Assembly: GCA_024235755.1 (NCBI GenBank)
Contig: JACKLV010000018.1
Span: 1 to 54,541, forward strand
Direction of reading: 5' to 3'
Length of the DNA stretch: 54,541 nucleotides
From: Burkholderiales bacterium
GTDB taxonomy: Bacteria > Pseudomonadota > Gammaproteobacteria > Burkholderiales > Nitrosomonadaceae
Shown: positions 1 through 7,137 of the stretch, piece after piece
Numbering within the stretch: the stretch's first letter is position 1
How the letters are laid out: the number at the start of each line of letters is the position of its first letter
Made by a program: the position numbers and the translations under genes
The notes under the pieces: model-generated
Database searches by the model: none
The model's input: the letters and a program-made list of their open reading frames with translations, nothing else
Told to the model about the DNA's origin: nothing

Positions 1-815
1 CGACACATCAGGTTGGTGTGAACGATGATCCGCGCCGTTTCCTGCGCTTTGAAGCACTTGGTGTCGCTATTTTACAGGCGATGGGTAGCGACGCGGTTAA
101 AGATTTGGGCCTGCTGGATTGCCTGGATACGTCCGGTCATTCTCAGTTAATTGGCGAGCCGCGGCGATCGGTGGTTTTGATTGATGAAATCGACAAGGCG
201 CCGCGTGAAGTGCCGAACGATATTCTGAATGAAATCGAGCGTATGAGTTTCGATATTCCGGAACTGTTCGAAACCGGCCAAGGCAAAACGACGGTGTCAT
301 TGGAAAATGCGCAGATGCGGCCGATCATCATTATTACCAGTAATCGCGAGCGCGAGTTACCGGATGCTTTTTTGCGCCGTTGTGTATATTACCATCTTGA
401 TCTGCCAGCTTTCCGCAGCAAGCCAAATAATCCGGCGGACGGCAATTCAGGAAATATCAGCGAAGACGATATCACCATCGAGCGCATCGTCGAAAAACGA
501 TTGAACATCACAATCCCCGGCGAAGAACATGTGCCTAATATACAGAAAAGCATTAATGCTGCGGGTATATCATTTTTCCATTACTTACGTAACGGTGCAC
601 AATTGGAAAAACAACCGTCGATCGCGGAATTACTGAACTGGATGCAGCTATTGCAAAAGCGCACTCGGCATTTGTCTGAAACGCCGCAACTTACCAACAC
701 GGCGTGGCTGGAAATATTTATGACGAGTGCAAGCGTCACTTTGCTGAAGCATAGAGAAGATCAGGAGCGCATTCAGCAATTGATTGATCGATGGAAAGCG
801 CAGCCTGCTGCGTGA
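1..815 (+). CDS. MoxR-family AAA+ ATPase (5' end outside window)
   Basis: C-terminal ~270 residues of a MoxR-type AAA+ ATPase. The frame is open to the left edge (codons from base 3), so the GTG at 18 is unlikely to be the start and the Walker A part lies outside. Visible motifs: Walker B in VVLIDEIDKAPREVPNDIL, sensor-1 region IIITSNRERELPDAFLRRC with the arginine-finger candidates, then a helical lid domain. MoxR ATPases are chaperone-like remodelers that usually act with a partner encoded beside them. The stop is only 14 bp before the next gene, a membrane protein whose C-terminus is diversified by a retroelement, so the two are probably co-transcribed and work together. The family call is firm; the specific role is inferred from context. 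Confidence 0.9.
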   Translation, partial: THQVGVNDDPRRFLRFEALGVAILQAMGSDAVKDLGLLDCLDTSGHSQLIGEPRRSVVLIDEIDKAPREVPNDILNEIERMSFDIPELFETGQGKTTVSLENAQMRPIIIITSNRERELPDAFLRRCVYYHLDLPAFRSKPNNPADGNSGNISEDDITIERIVEKRLNITIPGEEHVPNIQKSINAAGISFFHYLRNGAQLEKQPSIAELLNWMQLLQKRTRHLSETPQLTNTAWLEIFMTSASVTLLKHREDQERIQQLIDRWKAQPAA

Positions 816-829
816 TCTGATTCAGGCAA

Positions 830-3800
830 GTGGATATCCGTGCATTTTACGCGCGCATTGACGATCTGGGTTCTTTGCTGCGCGCCGAAGGAATGGCCCA
901 CGGTGTCGATGTTTGGTTGTCGGCAGCCCGTTTGCTTGATCGTTTGGAGCAACAGAATAAACTGCCAAAAGATGCGAGCGAATTAGCGCCGTTATTGGGG
1001 CCGCTGTTTTGCAAGAGCCCTGAAGAGCAGGCGCGCTTCCCAATACTGTACGCGCAATGGCTCAATGGCGAATCGTCTTCAATGCTGGCAGCGCAAAATT
1101 GCATCAGCGGGCCGGGGCACGATGCGTTCCTAACTGCACGGACAATTGCGCAACAAAAACAACGGATCTGGATTGTCAGCAGCATTGTTTTGATTATCTG
1201 TCTGATAGCACTACTGATTGTCAAAGCACCAGACTGGTTTTTGCCAAAACCTGCTCCTGTACCCGCTCAACAAATTGATGAAAAAATAGAAAAACCGGCA
1301 GAGCCGGTTATAAACAGTGAACAACAGCCTGCAACAAAGTCCGTTGCCATTGTCGACCGGGTCAATCCCCGGCCGCAACCTGAACCTGATTACGTGCGAC
1401 AAGACTGGGAAAATGCCATGCGTCACATCGGCTGGGTGTTGTTTGCATTCCCATGGTTACTGGGAATGGGTTATATAGCCTGGCGTTACCAGCGCAATAC
1501 GATATTGCGCAGGAACAGTGCGTCAGCCGACGATTTGTTGCATCAATTTCATTTCGATCAGATGCTGCAACCTTTTTTTGGCGGTGCCAGGGCCGAGCAG
1601 GCTTTGCGTGAATTGAACGCAGCAAAGCTTGAACCGACACGGCAACTGCATATTTCTGCCACTGTTGAAGCCACAGCGCGCAGTGGCGGTTATTTTCAGC
1701 CGGTTTGCCGCAATCGTCGTGTCGCGCCGGAGCATGTGCTGCTGGTGCGCAGTCAGCACCGTAACGATCAGCAAGCTGCGCTGGCCGAAGAACTGGAACA
1801 ACGCTTCAAAATGCTCGGGTTATCGATCAATACCTATCATTTTCGTGACGATCCGCGCTGGCTGGTACGTTGGGGCGATGATCACAACAGTGCAAAATAT
1901 TACCAGCTGCACCAGTTGCTTGCCCGGCATGAAACGGCCCGCCTGATGATTATCAGTGAAACCGCAATAGTGTTTCATCCGTATAGTGGCGAGATTCGCA
2001 CCTGGCTCGACGACTTCGCGCATTGGCAGGACAAGGTGTGGCTGCATCCACGCGATGCCGGTGCGAAACATGCCGCGCTGCTGGCACAGAAACATTTTCT
2101 GATGTTGCCACTGGCTCAAGACAATTTGCCGCAACTGGTCAAACATTTGACCAAACCGCAATCGAAAAAACTGTTGCCACGACAACCGCATACCTGGCCA
2201 TTACCCGGCTTGATTGCAGCGGAACCGGATGCCTGGCTTGGCGAACAGCCGCCTTATGGTGCGGATTTGCCATTGTTGCTGCGCCAGCTGGATCAATTTC
2301 TCGGCACTAACGGCTTACGCCTGCTGCGTGCTGTCGCGGTTTATCCAAAACCGCACTGGTCGTTGACACGTGCGCTGGATTATTTGTTGTTCGGTCATTT
2401 GAATACGGCGATACAGTCGGCCGATCCCCCGCAGCGGCGCGAACAACGGCTGGCGCGCTTGAGCCGGTTGCCATGGCTGACACACGCGCATCTGCCGGAC
2501 TGGTTGCGGGAAGTTCTCCTGCTTGGTATGGGCAGCCACGAAAGAAAGCAGATAACGGCTGCCTGGCAACGCCTGATCGACCAGCTAACCGGTCAGGAAA
2601 GATCGCATTCGTTGAGTCTTGAAATCCGGGTACCGTCCAAGCATCAATTGCGCGTAAAACTCGACGATTTGCGTGCAGCTTTTGGTAATGATGCGATTAA
2701 CGATCCGGTTTTTGCCAATATCGTGCTTGGCGGTAAGCTGGGACTGTTGGACTTCCATATTCCGCGCGCGATGGCGCGGCTGTTACCGGGAAGCTGGCAA
2801 TCCATTATTCTGCGTCCGGCGCTGGTTACGTTATTTTGGACACTGTTCAGTACCGGTATGTTATATGCTGCCTGGCATACTTACGGTCAGGATGCGTTTA
2901 TCGATTTTCAACGCAACCGTGTTATCCAGGAAAATATGCGATGGCCAGTTGCCATTCGCTATCACGAAAATACAAGCGCGTTAATGACTGCACTACAGTC
3001 CAGTTTGAAATCCATGCAATTTGACGTCAGCGCACCGTCGCAAAGCGATGCAGCTAAACCGGTCGGTCAAAACATCATACGTTATGCTGTTGGCGGTAGA
3101 GCCGTTGCTGAGCGAATTGAACGCAGTTTAATGTGGTTTACTTACGGTGCAAAAATTGCGTTGCAAAAAACAGACAATTTGAATGGTAAATTGATTCAAG
3201 TCGAATTAAACCAGACGTATCAGCACGGCGCGGCATTTAATGATGTTATTGGTTCCTTTATAGAACCCGAAATGGTGCGCATCCCGCCTGGAAAATTTTT
3301 AATGGGTTCGCCGGATAATGAAGAAGGACGATGGAATGCAGAAGGCCCGCAACGTGACGTGACGATTGCGTATGCCTTTGAAATGAGCAAGTACGAAGTT
3401 ACCTTTGATGAATACGATGCGTTTGTCAAGGCGACCAACCGTAAATTGCCTAATGATCGTGGCTGGGGGCGCGGTACGCAGCCAGTGATCAATGTTTCCT
3501 GGGACGATGCGCAGGCGTATGTAAAATGGTTGTCCGATAAAACCGGCAAAAAATACCGCCTGCCAACGGAAGCCGAATGGGAATACGCCGCGCGGGCAGG
3601 GTCACAAACCCGCTACTGGTGGGGCGATGATGTCGGTCACAACAATGCTGTATGCAACGGTTGCGGCAGTCAATGGGATGGCAAACAAACCGCGCCGGTG
3701 GGTTCGTTCAACGCGAATGCATTTGGACTGCACGACACGGCCGGTAACGTGTGGGAATGGGTTGAAGATTGCTGGCATGAGAGTTACAACAATGCACCGG

Positions 3801-3970
3801 TTGATGGTTCTGCGTGGCTGGAAGCCGATGGCGGCGAGTGTAATCGCCGGGTGGTTCGGGGCGGGTCGTGGGTCAACAATCCACTCTACCTGCGGTCGGC
3901 TTTCCGTTACGGGTTCAACTCCGATATCGCGTACTTCAACGTCGGCTTTCGTATCGCCAGGGTTTTTTGA
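830..3970 (+). CDS. Membrane protein with C-terminal FGE/C-type-lectin domain; DGR target 1
   Basis: 1046 aa, GTG start 14 bp after the MoxR gene. Seen: a ~100-aa helical N-terminus, a membrane segment near residues 112-131, a Pro/Glu-rich linker, a second membrane segment near 200-219, a large alpha/beta region I do not recognise (about 230-650), a third membrane segment near 667-686, then an FGE-sulfatase (SUMF1) domain from about 812 to the end with family motifs (MVRIPPGKFLMGSP, YRLPTEAEWEYAARAG, GNVWEWVEDCW, RVVRGGSW). The last 41 residues carry variable repeat VR1. Compared with the template, 11 residues are changed (for example N to V1015, N to Y1020, N to F1025, R to G1028). FGE/CLec folds are standard DGR targets because they tolerate surface variation. 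Likely role: a membrane-anchored receptor whose ligand-binding face is diversified and which signals through or is remodelled by MoxR (inference). Confidence 0.9.
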   Translation: MDIRAFYARIDDLGSLLRAEGMAHGVDVWLSAARLLDRLEQQNKLPKDASELAPLLGPLFCKSPEEQARFPILYAQWLNGESSSMLAAQNCISGPGHDAFLTARTIAQQKQRIWIVSSIVLIICLIALLIVKAPDWFLPKPAPVPAQQIDEKIEKPAEPVINSEQQPATKSVAIVDRVNPRPQPEPDYVRQDWENAMRHIGWVLFAFPWLLGMGYIAWRYQRNTILRRNSASADDLLHQFHFDQMLQPFFGGARAEQALRELNAAKLEPTRQLHISATVEATARSGGYFQPVCRNRRVAPEHVLLVRSQHRNDQQAALAEELEQRFKMLGLSINTYHFRDDPRWLVRWGDDHNSAKYYQLHQLLARHETARLMIISETAIVFHPYSGEIRTWLDDFAHWQDKVWLHPRDAGAKHAALLAQKHFLMLPLAQDNLPQLVKHLTKPQSKKLLPRQPHTWPLPGLIAAEPDAWLGEQPPYGADLPLLLRQLDQFLGTNGLRLLRAVAVYPKPHWSLTRALDYLLFGHLNTAIQSADPPQRREQRLARLSRLPWLTHAHLPDWLREVLLLGMGSHERKQITAAWQRLIDQLTGQERSHSLSLEIRVPSKHQLRVKLDDLRAAFGNDAINDPVFANIVLGGKLGLLDFHIPRAMARLLPGSWQSIILRPALVTLFWTLFSTGMLYAAWHTYGQDAFIDFQRNRVIQENMRWPVAIRYHENTSALMTALQSSLKSMQFDVSAPSQSDAAKPVGQNIIRYAVGGRAVAERIERSLMWFTYGAKIALQKTDNLNGKLIQVELNQTYQHGAAFNDVIGSFIEPEMVRIPPGKFLMGSPDNEEGRWNAEGPQRDVTIAYAFEMSKYEVTFDEYDAFVKATNRKLPNDRGWGRGTQPVINVSWDDAQAYVKWLSDKTGKKYRLPTEAEWEYAARAGSQTRYWWGDDVGHNNAVCNGCGSQWDGKQTAPVGSFNANAFGLHDTAGNVWEWVEDCWHESYNNAPVDGSAWLEADGGECNRRVVRGGSWVNNPLYLRSAFRYGFNSDIAYFNVGFRIARVF
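3843..3960 (+). repeat. DGR variable repeat VR1
   Basis: 118 bp aligned without gaps to the template repeat 5640-5757. There are 16 differences and every one is at a template adenine: 13 A to T, 2 A to G, 1 A to C. The last 21 bp, ending in TATCGCCAG, are identical and are the likely initiation-of-mutagenic-homing (IMH) region. It encodes residues about 1005-1044 of DGR target 1; the variable positions are mostly AAC/AAT codons in the template. Confidence 0.97.
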
Positions 3971-4008
3971 TCTTTGATCTTTGTACTTTTGCCCTTTGTG
4001 GGGTGCGG
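3961..4008 (+). repeat. Conserved flank just 3' of VR1
   Basis: Starts at the base after VR1 and includes the stop codon of target 1. About 48 bp match 6981-7028 after VR2 with only five substitutions, although most is non-coding. The TR has nothing like it at its 3' side. It may be a target-site recognition element for retrohoming, or a relic of duplication of the target gene. Confidence 0.7.
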
Positions 4009-4020
4009 GGAAGTGGGGAT

Positions 4021-4050
4021 GTAGGGTGGACAAGTCGTGCGCCGTCCACC
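4021..4050 (+). repeat. REP-like palindromic repeat, copy 1
   Basis: 30-bp element starting GTAGGGTGGA and ending TCCACC; GGTGGA and TCCACC can pair as a hairpin. Related copies are at 4513-4542, 5885-5914 and, inverted, 5931-5960. It lies between target 1 and avd. Confidence 0.75.
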
Positions 4051-4139
4051 ATGATGCGTCAACTTTAAAACGTTTTTGGTGCATTGCGCTGCACTTAATG
4101 GCACCCTGCAATATCATCCAAACCTGACGGGAGGTCATC

Positions 4140-4487
4140 ATGAAACAGCAGCCAACAATGCCGAAAGCCGTGGAAGACTGTCATGAATTGCTGGCGTGGA
4201 TGATTCCGAAACTCGATCAATTCCCGCGCAACCGCCGCTTTACATTGGGCAAACGCATCGAAAGCGGCTTGTTGCGGGTGCTGGAGAATCTGATTCAGGC
4301 CACATACCAGAAACCGCATGCGGCCTATCTGCAGGCTGCGAATGTGCAACTCGATGTGGTGCGCCATTTGTGGCGGCTGAGTCATACCCTGCAATCGGTA
4401 TCGCATCAAAATTATGGCAAGGGCGCTGAGCGGCTAACCGGGTTGGGGCGGCAGATCGGTGGTTGGCGCAAATCTTCGGGTAAATGA
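4140..4487 (+). CDS. avd: Avd, DGR accessory variability determinant (four-helix bundle)
   Basis: 115 aa, start ATG at 4140 with a strong ribosome site (GGGAGG) 5 bp upstream. All-helical and basic, with the length and pattern of Avd/bAvd-like proteins: LPKFPRNRRF-like turn (here DQFPRNRRFTLGKRIE), then long helices ending in a basic WRKSSGK tail. Avd forms a pentameric barrel that binds the reverse transcriptase and the template RNA and is needed for mutagenic cDNA synthesis. It lies between target 1 and the RT gene and is bracketed by two REP-like repeats (4021-4050 and 4513-4542). It is called from size, helical pattern and position next to a DGR RT. Confidence 0.88.
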   Translation: MKQQPTMPKAVEDCHELLAWMIPKLDQFPRNRRFTLGKRIESGLLRVLENLIQATYQKPHAAYLQAANVQLDVVRHLWRLSHTLQSVSHQNYGKGAERLTGLGRQIGGWRKSSGK

Positions 4488-4512
4488 ATGAAAATATACG
4501 CACGATAGTTGG

Positions 4513-4542
4513 GTAGGGTGGATCAGTGAAACGCCATCCACC
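4513..4542 (+). repeat. REP-like palindromic repeat, copy 2
   Basis: 30-bp GTAGGGTGGA...CCATCCACC element in the avd-RT gap, same orientation as copy 1. The ends can pair as a short hairpin. Confidence 0.75.
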
Positions 4543-4566
4543 AAAAATTGCGACTATTAGCACGTT

Positions 4567-5700
4567 ATGATTCCCTTGAAAGCTATCTGGCCACCCGTTC
4601 TCGATTGGCAAAATCTGTTGCTGGCGTACCGTAAAGCACGGCGTGGCAAAAGCAATCAACGCGAAATCCAACAGTTCGGCTTCAATCTGGAATACGAATT
4701 AAGTGATATCCGCGAGCAGTTGCAGCTGAAAACCTACCGGCCGGGTGGTTTCCGGCAATTTCAAGTGCAAGACCGGAAGGTGCGGCTGATTTCAGCCGCG
4801 CCGTTTCGCGACCGGGTGGTGCAGCATGCGCTTATGAACAGGGTGGAGCCGGAACTGGACCGCCAATTTATTGCCGACAGCTATGCGAGCCGCAAAAACA
4901 AGGGCGTACATGCGGCAGTCCGGCAATACCGCGAATGGGCGAATCGTTACCCGTATGCGTTGAAAATCGATATCAGCCGTTATTTTGACAGCATCGATCA
5001 CCGCATTCTCAAGCAAAAAATCGCCCGGTTGATCGCCGATCCCGATGTGTTGTGGCTGTTCGATGTGATTATCGATTCCAGTCCGTGGCCGCAGCGGCCT
5101 GCGGTTGTCAATGCGCCCGATGACACGCTGCTGGATTTGATGGAGCGCAATGTCGGCCTGCCGCTCGGTAATCTGACCAGTCAGTTTTTGGGCAATGTAT
5201 ACCTGAACGATCTGGATCACACCGTCAAGGAAGTACTGCAAATTCCCGCCTATCTGCGCTATGTGGACGACATGATTTTGCTGGGCGACAGCAAGTCGCA
5301 GCTTTGGCAATGGTGTGCAGCTATTGAACAATTTTTGGCGCAGGAGCGCATCGGCATTCACCCACGCAAGAAAATGCTGGTGCCGGTTTCCTGTGGCCTG
5401 GATGTTTTGGGTTATCGCGTATTTCCACAAGTGACACGGCTTGGGCGCGGCAGCGGGTACCGCTTTCGCCGCAAACTGAAGCATCTGGCCAAAGCATATG
5501 GTGAGCATCGCATGACACTGGCGGAAATCAAACCGCATGTCGCCGGCTGGCTCGGGCATGCCCGTCAGGCGGACAGCAAAGGACTGTGCAAAGCAATCCT
5601 TGGACAGGTATACTTTGGTAAAGGGGATACCGCTGGACGATCGCCGGGTGGTTCGGGGCGGGTCGTGGAACAACAATCCACAAAACCTGCGGTCGGCTAA
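4567..5700 (+). CDS. DGR reverse transcriptase
   Basis: 377 aa, ATG at 4567. RT fingers/palm motifs are in order: VRLISAAPFRDRVVQHAL (motif 1/2), LKIDISRYFDSIDH with catalytic D135 (motif 3), GLPLGNLTSQFLGN (motif 4, residues 198-210) and LRYVDDMILLGD with the catalytic YVDD at 232-235. The GxxxSQ form of motif 4 is the mark of DGR reverse transcriptases; group II intron RTs usually have SP. There is no maturase or endonuclease domain, as expected for a DGR. The enzyme copies the TR RNA with errors at adenines. Its last ~19 codons run through the template repeat in a different frame from the target genes, so the recognisable RT fold ends near GWLGHARQADSKGLCKAIL and the tail is dictated by TR. 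Confidence 0.96.
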   Translation: MIPLKAIWPPVLDWQNLLLAYRKARRGKSNQREIQQFGFNLEYELSDIREQLQLKTYRPGGFRQFQVQDRKVRLISAAPFRDRVVQHALMNRVEPELDRQFIADSYASRKNKGVHAAVRQYREWANRYPYALKIDISRYFDSIDHRILKQKIARLIADPDVLWLFDVIIDSSPWPQRPAVVNAPDDTLLDLMERNVGLPLGNLTSQFLGNVYLNDLDHTVKEVLQIPAYLRYVDDMILLGDSKSQLWQWCAAIEQFLAQERIGIHPRKKMLVPVSCGLDVLGYRVFPQVTRLGRGSGYRFRRKLKHLAKAYGEHRMTLAEIKPHVAGWLGHARQADSKGLCKAILGQVYFGKGDTAGRSPGGSGRVVEQQSTKPAVG

Positions 5701-5757
5701 CCGTAACAGGAACAACACCGATAACGCGAACAACAACGTCGGCTTTCGTATCGCCAG
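5640..5757 (+). repeat. DGR template repeat (TR)
   Basis: 118-bp invariant template with 33 adenines, many in AAC runs. In the frame of the target genes it reads RRVVRGGSWNNNPQNL..., the Asn-rich pattern typical of TRs. 28 of the 33 adenines differ in at least one VR, while none of the 85 non-adenine positions differs in either VR. It overlaps the 3' end of the RT gene (5640-5700). Its 3' end (CGTCGGCTTTCG...CCAG) is the IMH*-equivalent; the two adenines there (5750, 5756) are unchanged in both VRs. Upstream similarity stops at 5639. Confidence 0.97.
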
Positions 5758-5880
5758 TACGCCCGCAAATGCCGGAACCGGATGATTCAAGGATCATCCG
5801 GGTGCGCAAGCGGGTGCCCATACGCGGTATCTCCTGGCTGCGCCGTGCGGCGCAGCCAAAGATCGATCGATTGATCAATA
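5758..5880 (+). ncRNA. Structured 3' part of the TR RNA (candidate)
   Basis: 123 bp of non-coding DNA after TR with two good hairpins. One has 9-bp arms CCGGATGAT (5778-5786) and ATCATCCGG (5793-5801) with a 6-nt loop. The other has 9-bp arms GGCTGCGCC (5836-5844) and GGCGCAGCC (5849-5857) with a 4-nt loop. In studied DGRs the RNA beyond TR is structured and primes or positions cDNA synthesis, so this is the likely functional spacer. The second hairpin has no clear T-run, so it does not look like a simple terminator. The RNA ends cannot be seen. Confidence 0.55.
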
Positions 5881-5884
5881 TCCG

Positions 5885-5914
5885 GTAGGGTGGATGAGCA
5901 CAGCGTCATCCACC
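5885..5914 (+). repeat. REP-like palindromic repeat, copy 3
   Basis: 30-bp GTAGGGTGGA...TCATCCACC element between the TR RNA region and target 2. It forms an inverted pair with 5931-5960, separated by 16 bp, like a bacterial interspersed mosaic element. Confidence 0.75.
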
Positions 5915-5930
5915 GAAGTAATACCGTTAT

Positions 5931-5960
5931 GGCGGATGGCGTTACACTTATCCACCCTAC
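5931..5960 (-). repeat. REP-like palindromic repeat, copy 4 (inverted)
   Basis: Inverted copy ending TCCACCCTAC; read on the minus strand it starts GTAGGGTGGATAAG. Because the 5885-5960 pair lies here, the open frame running through it is repeat DNA, not the N-terminus of target 2. Confidence 0.75.
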
Positions 5961-5976
5961 ACGCTGGAAAAAGAAC

Positions 5977-6990
5977 ATGTTTATGCGGATCAATAACACA
6001 ATCATCATGATGTTGAGTGTCGGTTTGTTATGCGGGCCGTTGTTGGCCGGTGACGTGAATGAACGGCGCACGGCTGAACCACTGGGTGAGCGCACGGATC
6101 GAGACCGGCAGGCATCGCAGGCTTTGGCACAAACCTGTCGAACTGAGCCGGGACAAGCGCCGACGATGGCGATGATTCGTCCAGGACGGTTTGAAATGGG
6201 ATCGATGGACGGCGATGCCGATGAACAACCACAGCATGAAGTAACGATTCCCAAGCCGTTTGCGATCAGCCGCTGCGCGGTTACTGTCGGTCAGTTCCGT
6301 CAGTTCGTCGAGGATACCGATTATCATCAGGGAAAAACCTATGTGTCGACTGCCGAGCAGAGGGGCAAGGGTTGCTATGTGTGGAATGCGGAGAAAAAAG
6401 AAGCTGAGCAATTGCCAGAACGACACTGGAAAAATCCAGGCTTCGAACAAACCGAAAACCATCCGGTGGTGTGCGTATCTTGGGACGACGCGACAGCGTA
6501 TGTGAAATGGCTGTCGCGCCGAACCGGTGCACAATACCGCCTGCCAAGCGAGGCCGAATGGGAGTATGCCGCGCGAGCGGATACCGTCACGGCACGGTTT
6601 TACCGGGACGATTTGCAATGCGATTACGCCAATGGCTTAGGCCAGGAAGGCAAGATGATTGCCGATTCCGGGTGGACTCTGGCCGAGTGCGACGATGCAC
6701 ATGTGTATACCGCACCGGTGGGTAGTTTTGGGCAGAATCATTTTGGGCTGTTCGATATGCTCGGTAATGCCTGGGAATGGACGCAGGACTGCTGGCATGA
6801 AAACTACGAAAACGCGCCTGAAGACGGTACTGCCTGGCTGGAAACCGATGGCGGCGATTGTGATCGCCGGGTGGTTCGGGGCGGGTCGTGGGGCGGCGGT
6901 CCACAGAGCCTGCGGTCGGCTGACCGTTACGGGGACGTCACCGGTGGCGCGGTCAACGGCGTCGGCTTTCGTATCGCCAGGGCTTTTTGA
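5977..6990 (+). CDS. Exported FGE/C-type-lectin domain protein; DGR target 2
   Basis: 337 aa from ATG 5977 (5983 is an alternative); GGAAAAAGAA lies just upstream. The frame is open from 5890, but that part is REP-repeat DNA, whereas starting here gives a clear signal peptide (MRINNTIIMMLSVGLLCG, then LLAGD). After a short linker the whole mature protein is an FGE-sulfatase domain (MIRPGRFEMGS, YRLPSEAEWEYAARA, GNAWEWTQDCW, RVVRGGSW). The C-terminal ~40 residues carry VR2. Its final 75 residues are close to those of DGR target 1, so the two targets are paralogues that differ in location: this one is periplasmic or secreted, without the large membrane region. Thirteen residues differ from the template reading, many to Gly or Asp. 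Confidence 0.9.
   Translation: MFMRINNTIIMMLSVGLLCGPLLAGDVNERRTAEPLGERTDRDRQASQALAQTCRTEPGQAPTMAMIRPGRFEMGSMDGDADEQPQHEVTIPKPFAISRCAVTVGQFRQFVEDTDYHQGKTYVSTAEQRGKGCYVWNAEKKEAEQLPERHWKNPGFEQTENHPVVCVSWDDATAYVKWLSRRTGAQYRLPSEAEWEYAARADTVTARFYRDDLQCDYANGLGQEGKMIADSGWTLAECDDAHVYTAPVGSFGQNHFGLFDMLGNAWEWTQDCWHENYENAPEDGTAWLETDGGDCDRRVVRGGSWGGGPQSLRSADRYGDVTGGAVNGVGFRIARAF
6863..6980 (+). repeat. DGR variable repeat VR2
   Basis: 118 bp aligned without gaps to TR. 21 differences, all at template adenines: 18 A to G and 3 A to T. Nine adenines are changed in both VRs. The 3' 20 bp are invariant, as in VR1. Confidence 0.97.
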
Positions 6991-7028
6991 CCTTTGATCT
7001 TTGTGCTTTTGCCCTTTGCGGGGTGCAG
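6981..7028 (+). repeat. Conserved flank just 3' of VR2
   Basis: Partner of 3961-4008: stop codon, then a T/G-rich stretch (CTTTGATCTTTGTGCTTTT and on) differing from the VR1 flank at five positions. Similarity breaks at about 7028, where a terminator hairpin begins. Confidence 0.7.
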
Positions 7029-7051
7029 GGGCGTAGCCCCTGCTGTTTTTT
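7025..7051 (+). terminator. Rho-independent terminator after DGR target 2
   Basis: Perfect 8-bp stem GCAGGGGC (7025-7032) and GCCCCTGC (7036-7043), 3-nt loop, followed by TGTTTTTTG. It ends the DGR unit. It also lies about 45 bp past VR2, where some DGRs have a target-site hairpin, so a double role is possible. Confidence 0.75.
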
Positions 7052-7137
7052 GTTTGGGGTGAATGTTACGGCACACTATTTTTAAACCAATTCTGGTGCA
7101 TTTCGCTATGCTAATTTTGTGGCAATGGTACTGAAAT

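Noticed and set aside
5537..5785. 82-codon open frame through TR read in the target frame, ending RIASTPANAGTG
   Set aside because: It is TR read in the frame of the target genes, not a third target: no FGE domain precedes it, and its 5' part is RT coding DNA in another frame.
5890..5976. 29 extra codons in frame before DGR target 2
   Set aside because: They run through the inverted REP-like pair, and starting at 5977 gives a clear signal peptide.
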